Origin: Brachionus rotundiformis
Taxonomy: Eukaryota; Rotifera; Eurotatoria; Ploima; Brachionidae
Assembly: GCA_016802295.1 (NCBI GenBank)
Contig: JAESIW010000065.1
Coordinates: 1,865,382-1,929,381 of the forward strand
Length of the DNA: 64,000 bases
Direction of reading: 5' to 3'
Numbering within the stretch: position 1 is the first letter of the stretch; each line of letters opens with the position of its first letter. Of this stretch, positions 12,501-26,200 are shown piece by piece. The position numbers and the translations under genes were made by a program. A model generated the notes under the pieces. That model had not been told where the DNA came from, ran no database searches, and saw only the letters and a list, made by a program, of their open reading frames with translations.

Positions 12501-14565
12501 TATTCCTAGTATAATAATTAATTATGCTATCTTATAATTAATAAAGATCTTTCTTTTCAAAAAAAATAATTTTCAGTTTAATTCTAAAAGATTTTTTATT
12601 TTATTTATATTCAACAAACAATGAATAAACATAAGGGACAAAGTTTCCTTTATTAATCAAAATTAGTCAATAGATTTATTTTTTTTATTAATTCTATTGA
12701 CTAATTGATTTATATGATATTAATAAGTTTGAGAACGAAAATTTTACTTTTTTTAAAATTCATCTGATAATAAAATTAATTAAAAAACAAAAGCAAAATA
12801 ATTTTAATTTCATTTAAATTTAACTTACCGAATACATAAAATACTTTTTTTATAGACAGGAGTAAATAAATATATAATTGATAAAAAGTTTGATTATAAA
12901 ATGATCTTATATCTTTTATGGATTTTCCTTTCCCACTAACTCACTATTACTGTTATAATCTTCAATGAAATATGGTGGACTTATATGTTTTTAAAAATTA
13001 TTTCAGCTTAAAAAAAATGCTCAAAAATATTTTTCATTCTAAATATTTGATTAAAAAAACTGTGTTAAAAAACTTCAGATTATTGGTTTTGCCAAGATAA
13101 CCAAAATAACGTTTGTTGTTTTCTAAAATAATTACTAATTAGTATATATTCAATGTTCAATATTTATTTTATGAAGAAAAATTAAAAATTTATTTTCTTT
13201 TTTCACAAAAAATATTGATAAATCGTTTTAAAATAAAAATAAATTAAATAATTTAAGATTTGGTAAAAATATTATGTGATCTATTATTTATCTCATAGTT
13301 AAACCAAAATAAAGATATTCAAAACTGACCTAGCTAATTGTTAATTAAACAAACAAGAGATTAGGGTTGCATTTAAATTAGAAAATCTTGCCGACTGGTT
13401 CATCTTGAAGCAATTTATTTTTTGAGAATTAAACATATAAAAAGGAAAATATTTTGCTGTAAAATTTGTTAATGAAACTCTTGCGAATTTTGATTTATTT
13501 AAATCCATGTACAAGTAAAGACTTATGGGACTTTATCCATTCTAAAGAGAGAATTAAAGAGAACTTAAGACTTGATTGATGTAATTTTTTTCATAATGAT
13601 CCATAAAATTCAGCATTTTTATCATCTTCAAATTGCCACTATTTAAACTAAATAAGATTGGTTATAGATAAAAAACCTGTAAAGTTTACAAAATCAAAAC
13701 TATTTATTTTACATTAAAAATTGCTTTTTTTATCAAATAACTTCAATAGAATATTAACTACTAAATAAAGATAAAATAATATAAAGACAATAAAAGACAA
13801 TAATAGGATATTTTGTATTTATCAATTTTTTGATTCAAATAAAGCCCTAAGATAATGGATTTTAGAAATGTTCAAAAAGGATCCCCCAGGCAGTAGCAAA
13901 AATTAGTAGTTAAAATTGAGTAAAAATATTTAACACTAAGTAGTTTTTCTAAAATGATGAAAAATTTAAATAATATTTTTATCAGATTTCGAAAACAAAA
14001 TATTTTAATTATCCTATTTTTATAATTAAAATTGCAAAGAAACGTTTCATAGCTCATTTTTTTCACTATCACATCAAACATTTTCAAATCACCAAAACAT
14101 ATCAACTTAACTTAACTTGATGATTAACTTGCTGCTGGTCAAAAACTGATGACAGATTATTATTACTTTCTGTTGATCTTGGACTTTTTTTTCGGTTTTA
14201 TTTTCAATTAGGTTCAGGACTCTTAGTGTCCGAAATTTTTCTGATTTAAGATACAAATTCCGTATATTCAGAATTGCTTTGTAGATTATTATGAATGTAT
14301 TTAATCCATGACCTTGAGAAAGTCCATTTTGGAAACAGCTAATAAGCAAATCAAATGTCATCTGATCATAATGTAATGATAATTCCATCACGATTCAGAC
14401 TCATTTCTTTTTTTAACCCTAACCAGATAGCAAGGTTTTGAAAAATATTTGTTTATACAGAAAGAAAAAAAATTCTCTCCACTCTTTATTAAAACAAAAT
14501 AAACAAAAATCAAAATATAACTAAAGAAAATAAAAAAATAAAAATATATGATGCGGTCTTTTAAT

Positions 14566-14634
14566 GACTTAGGAAGCCTCGACCACATGACCCAATATAT
14601 CTTGGGTCTCCACCATTGAGCCAAACCCATTTTT
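14566..14634 (-). repeat. tRNA-like segment, possible SINE head
   Basis: The minus strand reads TGGCTCAATGGTGG, close to a pol III A box (TRGCNNAGYNGG). About 30 nt later comes GTGGTCGAGGCTTCC, close to the B box GGTTCGANNCC. Between them ACCCAA-GATATA-TTGGGT can pair where an anticodon arm would be, but the loop has six bases, not seven. The acceptor stem does not close. It is therefore not a working tRNA and more like a tRNA-derived SINE head or an old tRNA pseudogene. Confidence 0.35.
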
Positions 14635-15303
14635 CAGAATTATTGCATTTCAAATTCAGAATTGATCGCATAATTTACTTGGTAGCTTTTTCTAGTGTAC
14701 CATTAAGCATATCATTTATGCTGATTTATTGAAGACCAGACTTGCTGGAGGTAATTTGATCCAATTTTGACTATTTACTATGGCCAAGCAAATCTTAATA
14801 TTAATTGCATATTCTAATTTATTAGTATTTTGCTCAAAAAAAAACACAAAATTATTAGTATATGTTCTAATTATTTAATTTATTGTCAAAAAGTTTATAT
14901 TTAATTAATAACATCCTGTTTATTTAATATATTGTCAAAAAAATTTATTTTATGTATATTTTAATTAATTAATTTACAAATCTTAAAAAAATTATTTCCT
15001 TGGTATAGCCTTTTTTGCTTTAAAAACCTTCCAGCCTTCTTCTAAGGCTCAATTGCAACACTGATGTATCGAGTCAGCATGGTAACCAATTCTTGATTCG
15101 CAGCCAAAACGATAATATGATAACAATGATTATTTTTCAAATAATAACAACAACTACACTTACTAGTAGCTCATGAATGAATTAAACTCGATAATATTGA
15201 TAACATTGAACAGTAACACGTGTTTGTTGAATAACAAAATATAGAAGCTTTTCCACTGTTGCCAATTTTTTCCCTTTACTCAAAAGCAAAGCTAAAAGTA
15301 AAA

Positions 15304-15325
15304 TGAGCTGAGCCAAACCAGCTCA
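15304..15325. repeat. Short perfect hairpin
   Basis: TGAGCTG and CAGCTCA pair perfectly across an 8-nt loop. It is an isolated structure with no gene attached. Confidence 0.35.
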
Positions 15326-18300
15326 GAGGATAAGTAAAATTTGATTATTAAAGATTATTCTCTATTATAGAAATTATGCTTTCAGACACATAAAGAGCAT
15401 AAAATCGGATTAGAAATTAATCTAATGCCTTTTTTTTGTTGAAAATAACATAAATTCGTTTGAAAAATTGGTAAAAATTAATATTAATAAAAAATACAAT
15501 TATACAGTGTTTATTTTAATTGATAATATTTAAATTTTTGTCTAAAGAATATATATTTAATAAAAAAAAAATTTTTTTTTTTCATTTATTATTTGTATGA
15601 GGATTGGCAATAAAATATTTCTTCCTCAATAAGCTAAAATGGCTAGTTTGTCGAATTTAGCTCAAATTAAAGCCTCGCACGATTATAAATTAATGAAAAA
15701 TATATTTTGAAGTAAAAAAATTATAATAATTTCCAAAAATAATGATAATTGTATAATTTATTTAAATTTGGCAAATCATTTATCATAATTGACCAAGAAA
15801 TCGGTAAAGAGAAAAAAATTTGTACTAAAATTTTAAACCAAATCTAATATCTATAGTAAATTTTTATGATAATTTGCAACATGGTCAGAAATAAATAGTT
15901 AAGTTATCAAATTTTATAGAGCTTTTGCATATAAATACGAGTTGTATTAGAAAGGATGAATTCAAATAAATTAAAGGCAAAAACAACTCTATCTCAACCT
16001 TATCAAAATACTCAATATATTTCTTGTCTATTTCGATTTGATTTCAATTATTATACTTAAGAAAGTCTAAATTTTTTATTAAGTAAGAATTTTTATAAAT
16101 TTATCATCTTTATTCAAAATCGAGGAAACAACTTTTTGGACTTGTTAATTTAGAATTAGAATAAATTATTTAATAGTTTTACAATACATCGTTCAATTTA
16201 GAAACTATAGCTTAATAAGCATTTTTTTGATAAAAATATTCGGTTCTTTATGTTTTAAATTCGACGCCAAAGATGATGCCGATATTAAAATATTGAATAC
16301 AAAAATATAGTTAATATATTTAATTTTGTTTAATTTTATATTTGTTTAGATTGCATTAAATATCAGAGTTTTTGCTTAGAATTTAATTCATATTAGTAAG
16401 CTAATTTCTAATATTATTTTTGTATGGTTTATAGAATTTAATGCTAAAAAATTTCATGATTTTTATTTTCTAGAAATAAAATTTTTTAAAAATCTTTAAG
16501 TGGATGAAAAAAGTCTATTTTTTCTAAATCTGTTTATTTCCTAAAAAACTGATTTTGAGAGAAACCTTAAAGAAAAAAATTTATTTGAATCTAATACACT
16601 GTGATTAATTAAGGAAACCAAAAAGAAGCAAACTTTTACACGAGATTTCAATTTTTTTCCTTAAAATTTTTTTTTAATATTTTCTTTATTTGATTTAAGC
16701 GCCATCTTGAACATTTATTCATCTTATTTCAGACTCTTTAATAAAGAGGCGTTTGAAAAAATTTGATTACTGGTAGAGATTTAAACATTTAAATGAACAA
16801 AATTATCCCTATTACGCAATATGTAGGAACAAAATGTGAAATCAATTATTAAATGTAGTCTTATATCATGAGTAAAATTCGTTCAAGCTTATAACTTAAA
16901 AACGGAAAGATATGTAAAGATAAAATATTAATATATAAGCGTCTTTTATAGGAATTGATATTAACTTAGTAAATTTTTCAACTGAGTAGAGACTTAAATA
17001 AATCAATTTTATATATTTATTTTATTAGATTATAATGTCTAGAAAAAAGTTTAAACTTTTTTGATGGAAATATTTCACCAGGATTTAAAAAGTTCCTGGT
17101 TGTATTTTTCCTTTGTTATTGATTATTTTGGTATTTTTATAATTTTTCCAGTGGTCCCAAAATTTAATACTTAATTTTGCGTTGGCGAGATTGAGAAATG
17201 AAATAAATTAGCAGAAATAGGTAATTTTTAAGAGTATTTGAAGAGCGATGAAAATAATGAGTATACTTTGGAATAAGTTCTTCATTATCCACGTTTTAAA
17301 ATTGGTTGACTTGAAATTTTTGAGATAAGGATGTCATTCAAAGCATAATTAAATTTTCTATATAAGAAATTAATTAAGTGAAATAAAACTTATCATCTAA
17401 GAACTCAGCTAAATTAGAAATTTAACTTACTGCTACTGTTATCTTTAAATTAAAACTAATTTATCGTTTAGCGGTGATTTTAAAGCTAAAATTTAGAAAA
17501 TAAATTTAAAAAATAAACTAGAAAAGGTGAATATTAAGAACGTAGCTCTTAAAAAACTAAAGATTTAAGCTATATTTTTAAATAAACAATTAAATTAAAT
17601 CAAACTTTCTTTAAAAAAAGCCTTTTAAAAATTTTATTTTAATCTATCTAAATACGGATAAAAAAATTAGAGTAGTTTTTTTAGAAGACAGTTAGCAGCT
17701 TTAAATAAATCGATTTTATTTCATTTTAGATTTTATTTTATAAAGATGACAAAAATACCCAAATAATTAAGGTATAAATAATTGCCAAATGTTAATTTTA
17801 ATAAATTTTATCCCTCTATCTAATCATACTGTCTATCCTACAGTTGAGATATTTTTAATTTTTTGTCATCACAATATTTGTTCAGGAAGTGCTGTAAGAT
17901 AATAATTTAGCATTTCCAATACACGCAACTATCAATTTAATATCATACATTAATGAATGTAATTAAGGCTTTTTGCGCAAATCTTACCTAATGTTTAGGC
18001 GGAAATGTTTGAAAATTAATCTTGTGTCAATTCATTTAAAAAATTTTTAAAATTAATTTATTTGTTTTGTTGCTGAGGTAATTTAATGATTTTATTAAAT
18101 TTATTCATTATTAGACAACATTTGCTTGTGGCAAAAGTTAAAAAATTGAATTTTGACACATATAAAATGTCATGCAAAATTTTAATTTTTTTTTGCTAAT
18201 TACTATTGAATCAATAGAAACGCCTGGTTACAAAATAAATTTATTTTATTTTATTTTCTATTTTAGAATTGAATACTCGACTCATTAGAACGAAAAGAAT

Positions 18301-18405
18301 CAAAACTATTGAAATTAAATGAAAAGACGTCTTTTAGTCGAGTTTAAGAATAAATATGAAAATTGCTTTGCTCATTTGATAGTGAAAAACAATAGATATT
18401 AGTTA

Positions 18406-19542
18406 TTGATTAGAAAAATGTCGAGTTTATTAACCAGGGCACCGAGAGCTTCTGTTGAAAGTTTGGACGATTTAGGCGATTTAATAGATGACAAAAGTCT
18501 GGTAAAAGAAGTACCATTATTGGAGCCAACATTTGAATACAAAGGCTATTACAGATTTGGTAAAATATTGGGCAAAGGTAGCTTTGGCACAGTCATAGAA
18601 GCTTTTAGGAAGATAGATGACAGACCAATAGCTTTAAAGTTTTTTCAACAAAAAGCTATTCATAAATGGATACCAGAAACTGCTGTTCTAGACTCAAAAG
18701 TTGATTTTAATCTAATAAATAAAAGTGATTTCTTTTCCAACTCAGACAGCAATAGGCTCATTCCATCCGAAGTGGCTTGTTTGCTACGAGCAAGCAAATT
18801 AGATGGAGTTGTAAAAATTATAGACTATATACCTCAGAATGATGAAATCAATTTATCACAAGAATATGAAAGTTCATCATCAGAAACTTCTGACTCAGTG
18901 GCCAAAACAGATAGCTTAATATGCATCGTGTTGGAACGGGATCCAGAAGAGATTTGTCTATTTGATTATTTGATTCAATTGGACTATTTGGATGAGGACG
19001 AAGCAAAGACAATTTTCAAGCAAATTATTAATATAAGCTTTAATTTATTACAGAATTTTATATTCCATGGTGATTTAAAATCAGAAAATATTTTAATCAA
19101 TCCAAGAACCAAAAAAGTAAAGATTATTGACTTTGGCTCTGCTCAAATCAATGATATAAATTCTGCCTCGGAGTCCAGTAGTCGAATTTCAAAGCGAGGC
19201 AGTTTTGGTAAATGCAATTCTCAATCTATCATGACCAAACCGGTTCGTACTTTTCGCGGAACTAATTTGTACAAACCTCCAGAATATATTATAAATCATT
19301 GTTTTTATCCTCGGCCCTCAACCGTATGGACCTACGGTATAATTTTGTATGACATGCTGTGTGGTCATTTTCCATTTGATAAAGATTCGGATATTTTAAC
19401 ACATCAAGATAAAGAAATTGAGTTTACAAGAACTGATTTGAGCGAAAATCTCAAAGACTTGGTCAAGAAATGCCTGGCATTTTATGTCGCTGATCGAATC
19501 GTAATTGAAAAAGTCCTAATACATCCCTGGTTGAATGATTAG
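18406..19542 (+). CDS. PIM-family serine/threonine kinase-like protein, intronless, HGD in place of HRD
   Basis: Single-exon 378-aa protein; ATG at 18406 or, four codons on, at 18418. The kinase fold runs from about residue 50 to the end: Gly loop GKGSFGTV (56-63), Lys78, Glu122, hinge LERDP, catalytic loop HGDLKSEN (221-228), IDFGSAQ (241-247) and PPEY for APE. The hinge and STVWTYGIILYDMLCGHFPF are PIM hallmarks; PIM kinases carry Val where most kinases have Asp before W-x-x-G. The HRD Arg is Gly here, while the catalytic Asp and DFG are kept. A Ser/Asp/Asn-rich insert (about 97-120), an acidic insert (about 145-170) and an activation segment about 25 residues longer than in PIM1 set it apart. 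Being intronless beside many-intron genes suggests a retrogene. A possible AATAAA lies roughly 100 bp downstream. Confidence 0.85.
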   Translation: MIRKMSSLLTRAPRASVESLDDLGDLIDDKSLVKEVPLLEPTFEYKGYYRFGKILGKGSFGTVIEAFRKIDDRPIALKFFQQKAIHKWIPETAVLDSKVDFNLINKSDFFSNSDSNRLIPSEVACLLRASKLDGVVKIIDYIPQNDEINLSQEYESSSSETSDSVAKTDSLICIVLERDPEEICLFDYLIQLDYLDEDEAKTIFKQIINISFNLLQNFIFHGDLKSENILINPRTKKVKIIDFGSAQINDINSASESSSRISKRGSFGKCNSQSIMTKPVRTFRGTNLYKPPEYIINHCFYPRPSTVWTYGIILYDMLCGHFPFDKDSDILTHQDKEIEFTRTDLSENLKDLVKKCLAFYVADRIVIEKVLIHPWLND

Positions 19543-20539
19543 AGACTCAGGAATTTTTTTTCACAGACTAAAACATACCAAAAACAACTAAAATATTTTT
19601 GGATAATTTATTTTAAATTGTTAATTATTTATTTCATTGAATAATTTGACTTATTTTAATAAAAAATTAGTCAATTCTTTTCATAATTTTTTAATTAATG
19701 AAATAGAATGTGTGATTTTTACTATTTAGTTAATTACTCATCATCCAAAATTTCTAAAAACTAAATTTTGTTTTAAATAATATCAAATAGCTAAATAATA
19801 TGATAATTAGGAAAATTTTCAATTTTTGACTAGACCTAACTTATATAATTCTATATAATTAAAAAATCAATTTTATAACTAAATAAATTCTTACTTGACA
19901 ATCTTAGAAAAATATTTAGTTACAAGATTGTAGAAACTTTTTCCCAATTAATTAAAGCAATATTTTTGTTTTGATATAAGTTTCAACAATTAAAATTTAA
20001 AAAGATTTAGGTTAATTATTAAAAATTCATGAGATAATGTTCACTGCTTCAAGAAATTGATTATATATTCCCAAATATGTAAACAAATATAAATAAATTT
20101 TAGATTTTAACAAACTTTATAATTTTGAATTCATTATATTCCACTAGAAATTTAATCTTGGAATTTGGATTCAAATTTAAATATTCATGCTCAAAAATTT
20201 TTATTAAACATACAGTTTTAATGCATTAAAAATTATTAAATAAGTTTGACATATTTTTTTGTTTTAGTTTCCAGGGTTAATTTTTATAGATAAAAAAAAT
20301 TCTATGAATAAATTAAGTTCATATGTAATTATTAATTTTTGTTGAAAAAAATTTAAAATATAATTAGAATTTTATCACTTTTTAAATAAGATCAACATTT
20401 AAAAATGTGATTATTAATGTTTTTTAAGAATTCTAATTAAATTTAAAAAAAGTCGAAATTTTTCAATTCAAAATAGCATTTATATTTGAATATTCTTAAA
20501 CAAAATTTTTGATTCTCTATTAATTTTAAATGAAAAGAA
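19543..20539. other. Intergenic; no gene seen
   Basis: AT-rich spacer holding the 3' UTR of the PIM-like kinase. No exon or clear repeat was noticed before the LINE remnant. Confidence 0.45.
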
Positions 20540-21640
20540 TACATAACCCCTTTAACAAGAAAGACGCAGAGATACTCGAGCGGGTGCAAAGAAGGACCAC
20601 CAAATTAGCGCTACTAAGACCGTCTTGCCGCCCTTAGACTAATTCCCCTTAATGAGCGCCGTGTCCGTGGAGATCTGATACAGATGTTCAAACTCACCAA
20701 AGGCATCAACGAAGTGAGCTGGGTGAACTCCCCGATTCCCGCAAGTTCACTATCCCAACCCGGACCCGCCAAAGGTATCAGAGGTCATGCAAATAGATTG
20801 TTTGGCCGATTCAGTCAACAAGTTCAAGAACGGATACGATGCCTTCCGGTCTAGTCAACTATCCTAAAGACGAGAATTAATAAAATTTTTCTCTTAAAGC
20901 TTTTACTATCGAGAATCTTAACTCTTATTTTGGCCTAAAATTTAAACAGGATTTCTTTATAATTATAAATTCTCAGTATTTTTCTTGAAAATATTCTTAG
21001 TTTTTAATAAGAATGAGCTTCAGAATGATCGCTTTGAATTAAGTAACTGAACAGCAAAATGGTCTAATGAACTTAATATATTAAAGTATAAAACAATGTA
21101 TATTGGTCGAAATAGGAACTGGATATACTGCTCCAATCTTAGATGCGGCAGTGACTCTTAAAGAAACTGTTGAAGAAAAGGACCCCGGTGTTATTGTATC
21201 TAATGACCTAAAATGGAACAATGTTCATCTGCGGCATCTAATGCCAACAGAGTGTTAGGTCAAATCAGGAATGCACTCGTGTATTTAGACAAAGAAATTT
21301 TTAGACTTTTATACATAGACTTGTCAGACCACATCTTGAATACGCTGTAAGTATTTGGAACCTTCAACGAAAGCTGGCATAAATATCATCGAGAGAGTCC
21401 AAAGAGTAGCGACAAAGCTAGTCGAATGTTTGAAGGAAAAGCTATACCGGAAATTGAATGTTTTACCGGAAAGTGTTGTTAACTCAGAGTCAGTTAATGG
21501 CTTTAAAGCGGGTATCGACAGAGTGTTTGATATAGAACAAGGGAAGAAACGAAAGACTGTCAAAGCTCTTTTAGAGCTAAATGCTGATAGACATTGTATA
21601 TACATTTCAATACTGTAGTCTCATAACTACTACTACTACC
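20540..21640 (+). mobile_element. Decayed non-LTR retrotransposon, C-terminal ORF2 pieces (CR1/L2-like)
   Basis: Frames broken by stops and shifts read as the distal part of LINE reverse-transcriptase polyproteins. At 20545-20860 they give ILERVQRRTTKLA, RRVRGDLIQMFKLTKGI and RLFGRFSQQVQER. From 21050 a second partial copy gives LNILKYKTMYIGR, ANRVLGQIRNALVYLDKEIF, RPHLEYAVSIWN, IIERVQRVATKLVE and VVNSESVNGFKAGIDRVF. The block between ATKLVE and VVNSES is missing, so the second copy carries an internal deletion. The sequence ends near a short ACT-rich microsatellite (about 21626), as many CR1/L2-like elements do. It cannot encode a working enzyme. Confidence 0.75.
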
Positions 21641-21939
21641 ACTATACTTAATTGTTTAATTGTTTCTTCTGTTTGGTCACTTCTTCAGTTGAAATATTTT
21701 TTATTTTAGAAACATAATTTGGGAAATACGAAGTAGTATAAAACTGAGCTTAGTCTTTCCTTTCAGTCAAAATGTAAATAAGCTCGAATTTTTTTCTTTA
21801 TTTTTTTAAAAAAAGCAAAAATTAACATATAAACAAATATTACTACCAATTTATAATGAAAGATAAAGTAAAATTTGACTAAGATACTAAAATGTCTTCC
21901 AGAACTTTTTGGCCCCTTACTACTTTTTATTTATAATGA

Positions 21940-23290
21940 ATGCTTGTGATTAAAATCAATTCCTGATGACTGGAAGTTAGCCATTGTTAATCCTTTATTT
22001 TAAAATAAAGGCAATAAATCAGATATTAATAACTACAGGGCTATTTAAGTTCTTTATCCAATTGCAAAATTGTTTGAGAAATTACTGGCTCGTCAAATTT
22101 CAAGCTATTTTGAATCTAACAATATATTTTTTATATTTTTTATTGACTTTAGAAAAGCTTTTGACGTGATTGATCCAATCTTCTTCTCTTGAAATTATTT
22201 CACCATGGATTTGACAATAATTCTTTAGGTCTTCTTTCAAATTATTTTGTCAATAGATCTCAAATAGTTCATCTTGGAAACGAAAGATCAAAACCTACAT
22301 CTTTAAAGTTAGGTGTTCCACAAGGTTCAGTTCTAGGTCCTCTTCTTTATCTGATTTTTATTAATGATTTTCCCTATCTCTTAAGAATGTTTGCTGATGA
22401 CACTACGATTAGTCACTCTGAAAAGGACGTAGAAAGTGTTTTAAAAAATTTTTCGGGAACCATTCACAATCTTAGTGATTGGTGTTATTTTAACAAGGTT
22501 GATAAAAATTGGTCAAAAACCTATTGTATGATCTTTTCAAATAGAAAAACAATTATTCCCAAATGATTAATCTTTGTGGAAATGAAATAAAAGTTGTCTA
22601 TGAAATAACTCTTTTAGGTTACAAAATTGATCAAAAGCTTAATTTTTCTAATTTTGCATGTAGTATCTCATTAGTTGTGAATAAAAAATTATTCAGCATT
22701 AAGATACTATTCTATCTATCAACATCTGTAAAAATACAGTTTTTTTAGACTTTTATATTACCTTATTTTGACTATTGCTCGACTCTCTTGTGCTATTTCT
22801 CAAAAGAGGCAATAATTAAATTGGCTAAGAGTTATTATTTGACAATATTTAAATTTTTTAAGTTCAAATTTGATTTAAACTTTAACGATATTAATAACTT
22901 CTAAGAAAAGTATGGCCTATATGCATTCCATCATAAAATACTAGATAGAATGTTATCTTTTGCTTATAAAACACTATACTTTCATAACTCTCCTGAAATC
23001 TCTAAGGCAGAATTTAAAGAAAAATGACTTTAGAAATTTAAAATATAATTTAAAGAACAGTGAGAATCTGATTGAACCAACATCTAAATCAGTAAAAGGT
23101 GAAAAAACTTTTAGATTTGTCTATTCACGACTTATAAATTGCTTGGTGATCAAGAGATCAATGTTGAAATTTACAACATTTAAGCATTCAATTTTTAATA
23201 AAATTAATCTAATTTTCTCAGCTTTTGTAAAAAAATTCAAAAAATTTAATTTAAATATATCAATGTTTTATTTTTTTTAAATAATTATAT
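21940..23290 (+). mobile_element. Decayed non-LTR retrotransposon, reverse-transcriptase region
   Basis: A second, different LINE copy. Broken frames read PDDWKLAIVNPLF, NNYRAI and DFRKAFDVID, then a 125-codon frame (22189-22566) with GVPQGSVLGPLLYLIFINDF and the catalytic box MFADDTT. Downstream frames to about 23280 fit the thumb and C terminus (ITLLGYKIDQKLNF, PYFDYCSTL, FSKEAIIKLAKS, ILDRMLSFAYKTLYF). Several stops and shifts make it a pseudogene. The 5' end (endonuclease, ORF1) is not visible, as expected for 5'-truncated insertion. Confidence 0.8.
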
Positions 23291-26200
23291 AAACAATTAA
23301 TATTTTTTTTAATTTGTGAATCTCATTTTATTTAAATAAATGGAGTGTTAATCGGTCTTTATGACATGCGCACTAGCCTGTTGATTAACCCTGAATTTGA
23401 AAACTTAAAAAAAATAAGAAATTTTAGATAAAAATTGAAATTTTATAAAAATAAACCATAAAATACTTATTTATTCAAGTTTTTTTAATACCCATTATTG
23501 ATAGAAGATACCCAATTACTATTAATTAAAAATAAAGTCTTAAAATTATTACTATAATTTTACATATATTTTTTTTATCAAAAAATGGATTTATTCAACT
23601 CTTATTAAAAAAAAAATTAAAAATATTATGAAAGAAAATTTTTGTTTTGCTCTATAAATATTTTAGTTAGAATTTGTTTAATTTACGAATAGGAAAAAAT
23701 ATTGATTGTTTTAGATCTTTTGATGCTTTTTTAATAGGAACAAACCATATTATCCTATTGATAATATTTAATTACAATCATACTTAGGAAATAAATTTTT
23801 TTATCTGCCATAGATAACTAGTTTATATTAATTGTTTAAAAATAAACTTTTAAAAAAGTAAATGAATGTTATAAAAAAAAATTAAATTAATAAATAAAAT
23901 AAATAATTTTGAATTTATTTGTTTTACTTAGAATAAATTATTAAAGCTTCGAAATAATCATTTAAATAAAAATATTATTAAATCATCTATAATTAACAAA
24001 TAAATTAAGCCTTATGTCTGCCTAAGATTAGTTGGCCTGGTTATGTAAATCAAACGTAGACATCGGCCTATAATTTTTTTACTTAATTGAATCAAATCAG
24101 TCAAGAATGATATTCCATATAGTAATTCAAGCATTACGACAAACTTTTACAATTTGCTCTAATCTAATCTGCTATATTTTATACGGCTAATAAATCTACA
24201 TTGAATTGTAACCCAATTGTATTATTATCCTATGCAACCACTTCAACTAGGATTTAAATATCTTAATTGTCGGCTTATCTATAATCATGCCTATTTGTTT
24301 AAAAAAATTAGTTTTGCAGGAGTCTGAAAAATGGAGAAATTATTAAACTGGTTACTAGACCAGATATATCAAACCATAATATAAAATTTCCAAGTTATGT
24401 AATCAATGCTCATAAATCTCTGAATTGAACAAGGCTAAGTAAACCGAATCGCTTTAAAAGTTTATGTCTAAAATAATATTTACTTATCAGTACGGGAATC
24501 TTTAAAAAATGTGATCTTTAATAGTCCATTTTAGTGACGGAAATTGATCAAATATTTTATTTGATATACATTTTTTTCAAGTAAGTGCATTTGTTTATAT
24601 TTGAATAAAAGTTAAAGCTTTAAATAACACTAGTCAAATATTAAGAAGATAACTTTAAATTTTATATTGTTAACTTATGGTATTTTAATTATGTTCCTAA
24701 TAAGGACCATTGAAATAATGAATGATAAATAGCTTTAATTTCATTTTGTATGGTTTTTTACAACTAGCATTCGTGGTATTCCAACCAAGCTCTTTTGCAC
24801 TTTAAATCCTTTTATAATATGAAATTTTTATTAGATTATTTAATCTTGGTTTAATCAACAATTTAGTTTGCTGATGGTAATTTGAAGCATAAATTAAAAT
24901 TTTTTAAATTTTTTAACCTGAAATGTACATTTATCTATTATTTTTTCTTCACTAGTTAATTTTTAAAAGTGATCACATTGGCTCTAAATTAGAACACTTT
25001 TTATATTTTTCAGATGTTTGACAAATTTAGACCCTGTCCGATAGGAACAATTATCCTTGACAAGACTTTTCAACAATAACTTGTAAACTCTATTGGGTTT
25101 AGGGTATAAAAGATAATTTTTAAATTTAGTTAGGATAAAAATTTACTTAAAATAGTTGTCAATAGTAATTTTAAAATTAAATATTTAAGATAATAATAAT
25201 AGAAATAAAAAAAAACTTTAGAGCTATTATTAGTCTACATTAGAGAGCTTTTTTGTGCGACGATAAGCTTAATGATTTTTTTTATAAGTGGTCCAAATGA
25301 ATTTTTCTTTTTTGCCAAAATAACATGTCAATATTTCGGAATTTTAATTAAATTTTGTCTCTATCACTTTGCGTGTCTTTTCAATTTAATATCAATAACT
25401 TGCAAGAGGCTATTTACTAAATTTAAGTCTTCATCTATTGTCGAAATTATCATTTTATCTATTTTTAAATTGTAAAAAAAATATTTCAACAATTTTGAAC
25501 TAGCCGAACGAGACTTGCTGAATTATAATCTATTTATGATTGTATCTTTATCAAATAGTCATAAAATAAAATTTGGATTTTATTGCTTTTAATATTTTTT
25601 TTTCTCGTATTGTTTTACGATTATTATACAATAATATTGAAATATTAAGATAGAGAAATTATAGCCCATATTTTTGCTTTCTATCAAATTTAACTTTTAT
25701 TCATAACACTAATTAAAATTTACAAGACTTAAGGTTCTCCTCAAATAATCTTTTCTTTAAAACGCGATTTATTTATAATTTAGTATATTTTAAATGTTGG
25801 AACAGTTTGTTATATGGTCAGAAAATCTCAACCAACTTAAATATTGGAATTCATCTATAAATTTAGTATCTTATGTTTAAAGTGTTTAATTTTTTTGTTC
25901 CATTAAAAATTAAATTCAAAAGAATAGCTTGCTAAAAATATAATAATAAAAAAAATTTGTAAATCACTCTAGCTGATTTATTCATTAAAATTATGATTAA
26001 TAAATTTTTAGGTTATTAATCTTAAATGACAAGTTGTGTGAGTAAAGAACCCGATCGAATTAGATTTTTTTCAGACTGATGAAAAAATCAATAAATTTTA
26101 TCTTTTTAATCCAATTGGGAATAAAAAAAGGTCAAAGATTGGGTATGGTATTTTACAGAGACATGGTTAATTCAAATACTCTTGTTTTTATAAAGTCATT

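Larger units (their letters stand above)
9578..18405. other. 8.8-kb gene-free AT-rich spacer
   Basis: I found no coding exon with recognisable protein character. The open frames at 13872-14105 and 14107-14391 are low-complexity chance frames. Two small structured items inside are listed separately: a tRNA-like repeat at about 14566-14634 and a short hairpin at 15304-15325. The last kilobase probably holds the promoter of the PIM-like kinase, but no clear core element was identified. Confidence 0.5.

Noticed and set aside
13872..14391. Two adjacent minus-strand frames
   Set aside because: Phe/Ile/Asn/Lys-rich chance frames with no domain or splice partners.
25272..25475. 67-codon + strand frame
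   Set aside because: Low-complexity hydrophobic frame in a gene-free spacer; no conserved motif and no supporting signals.
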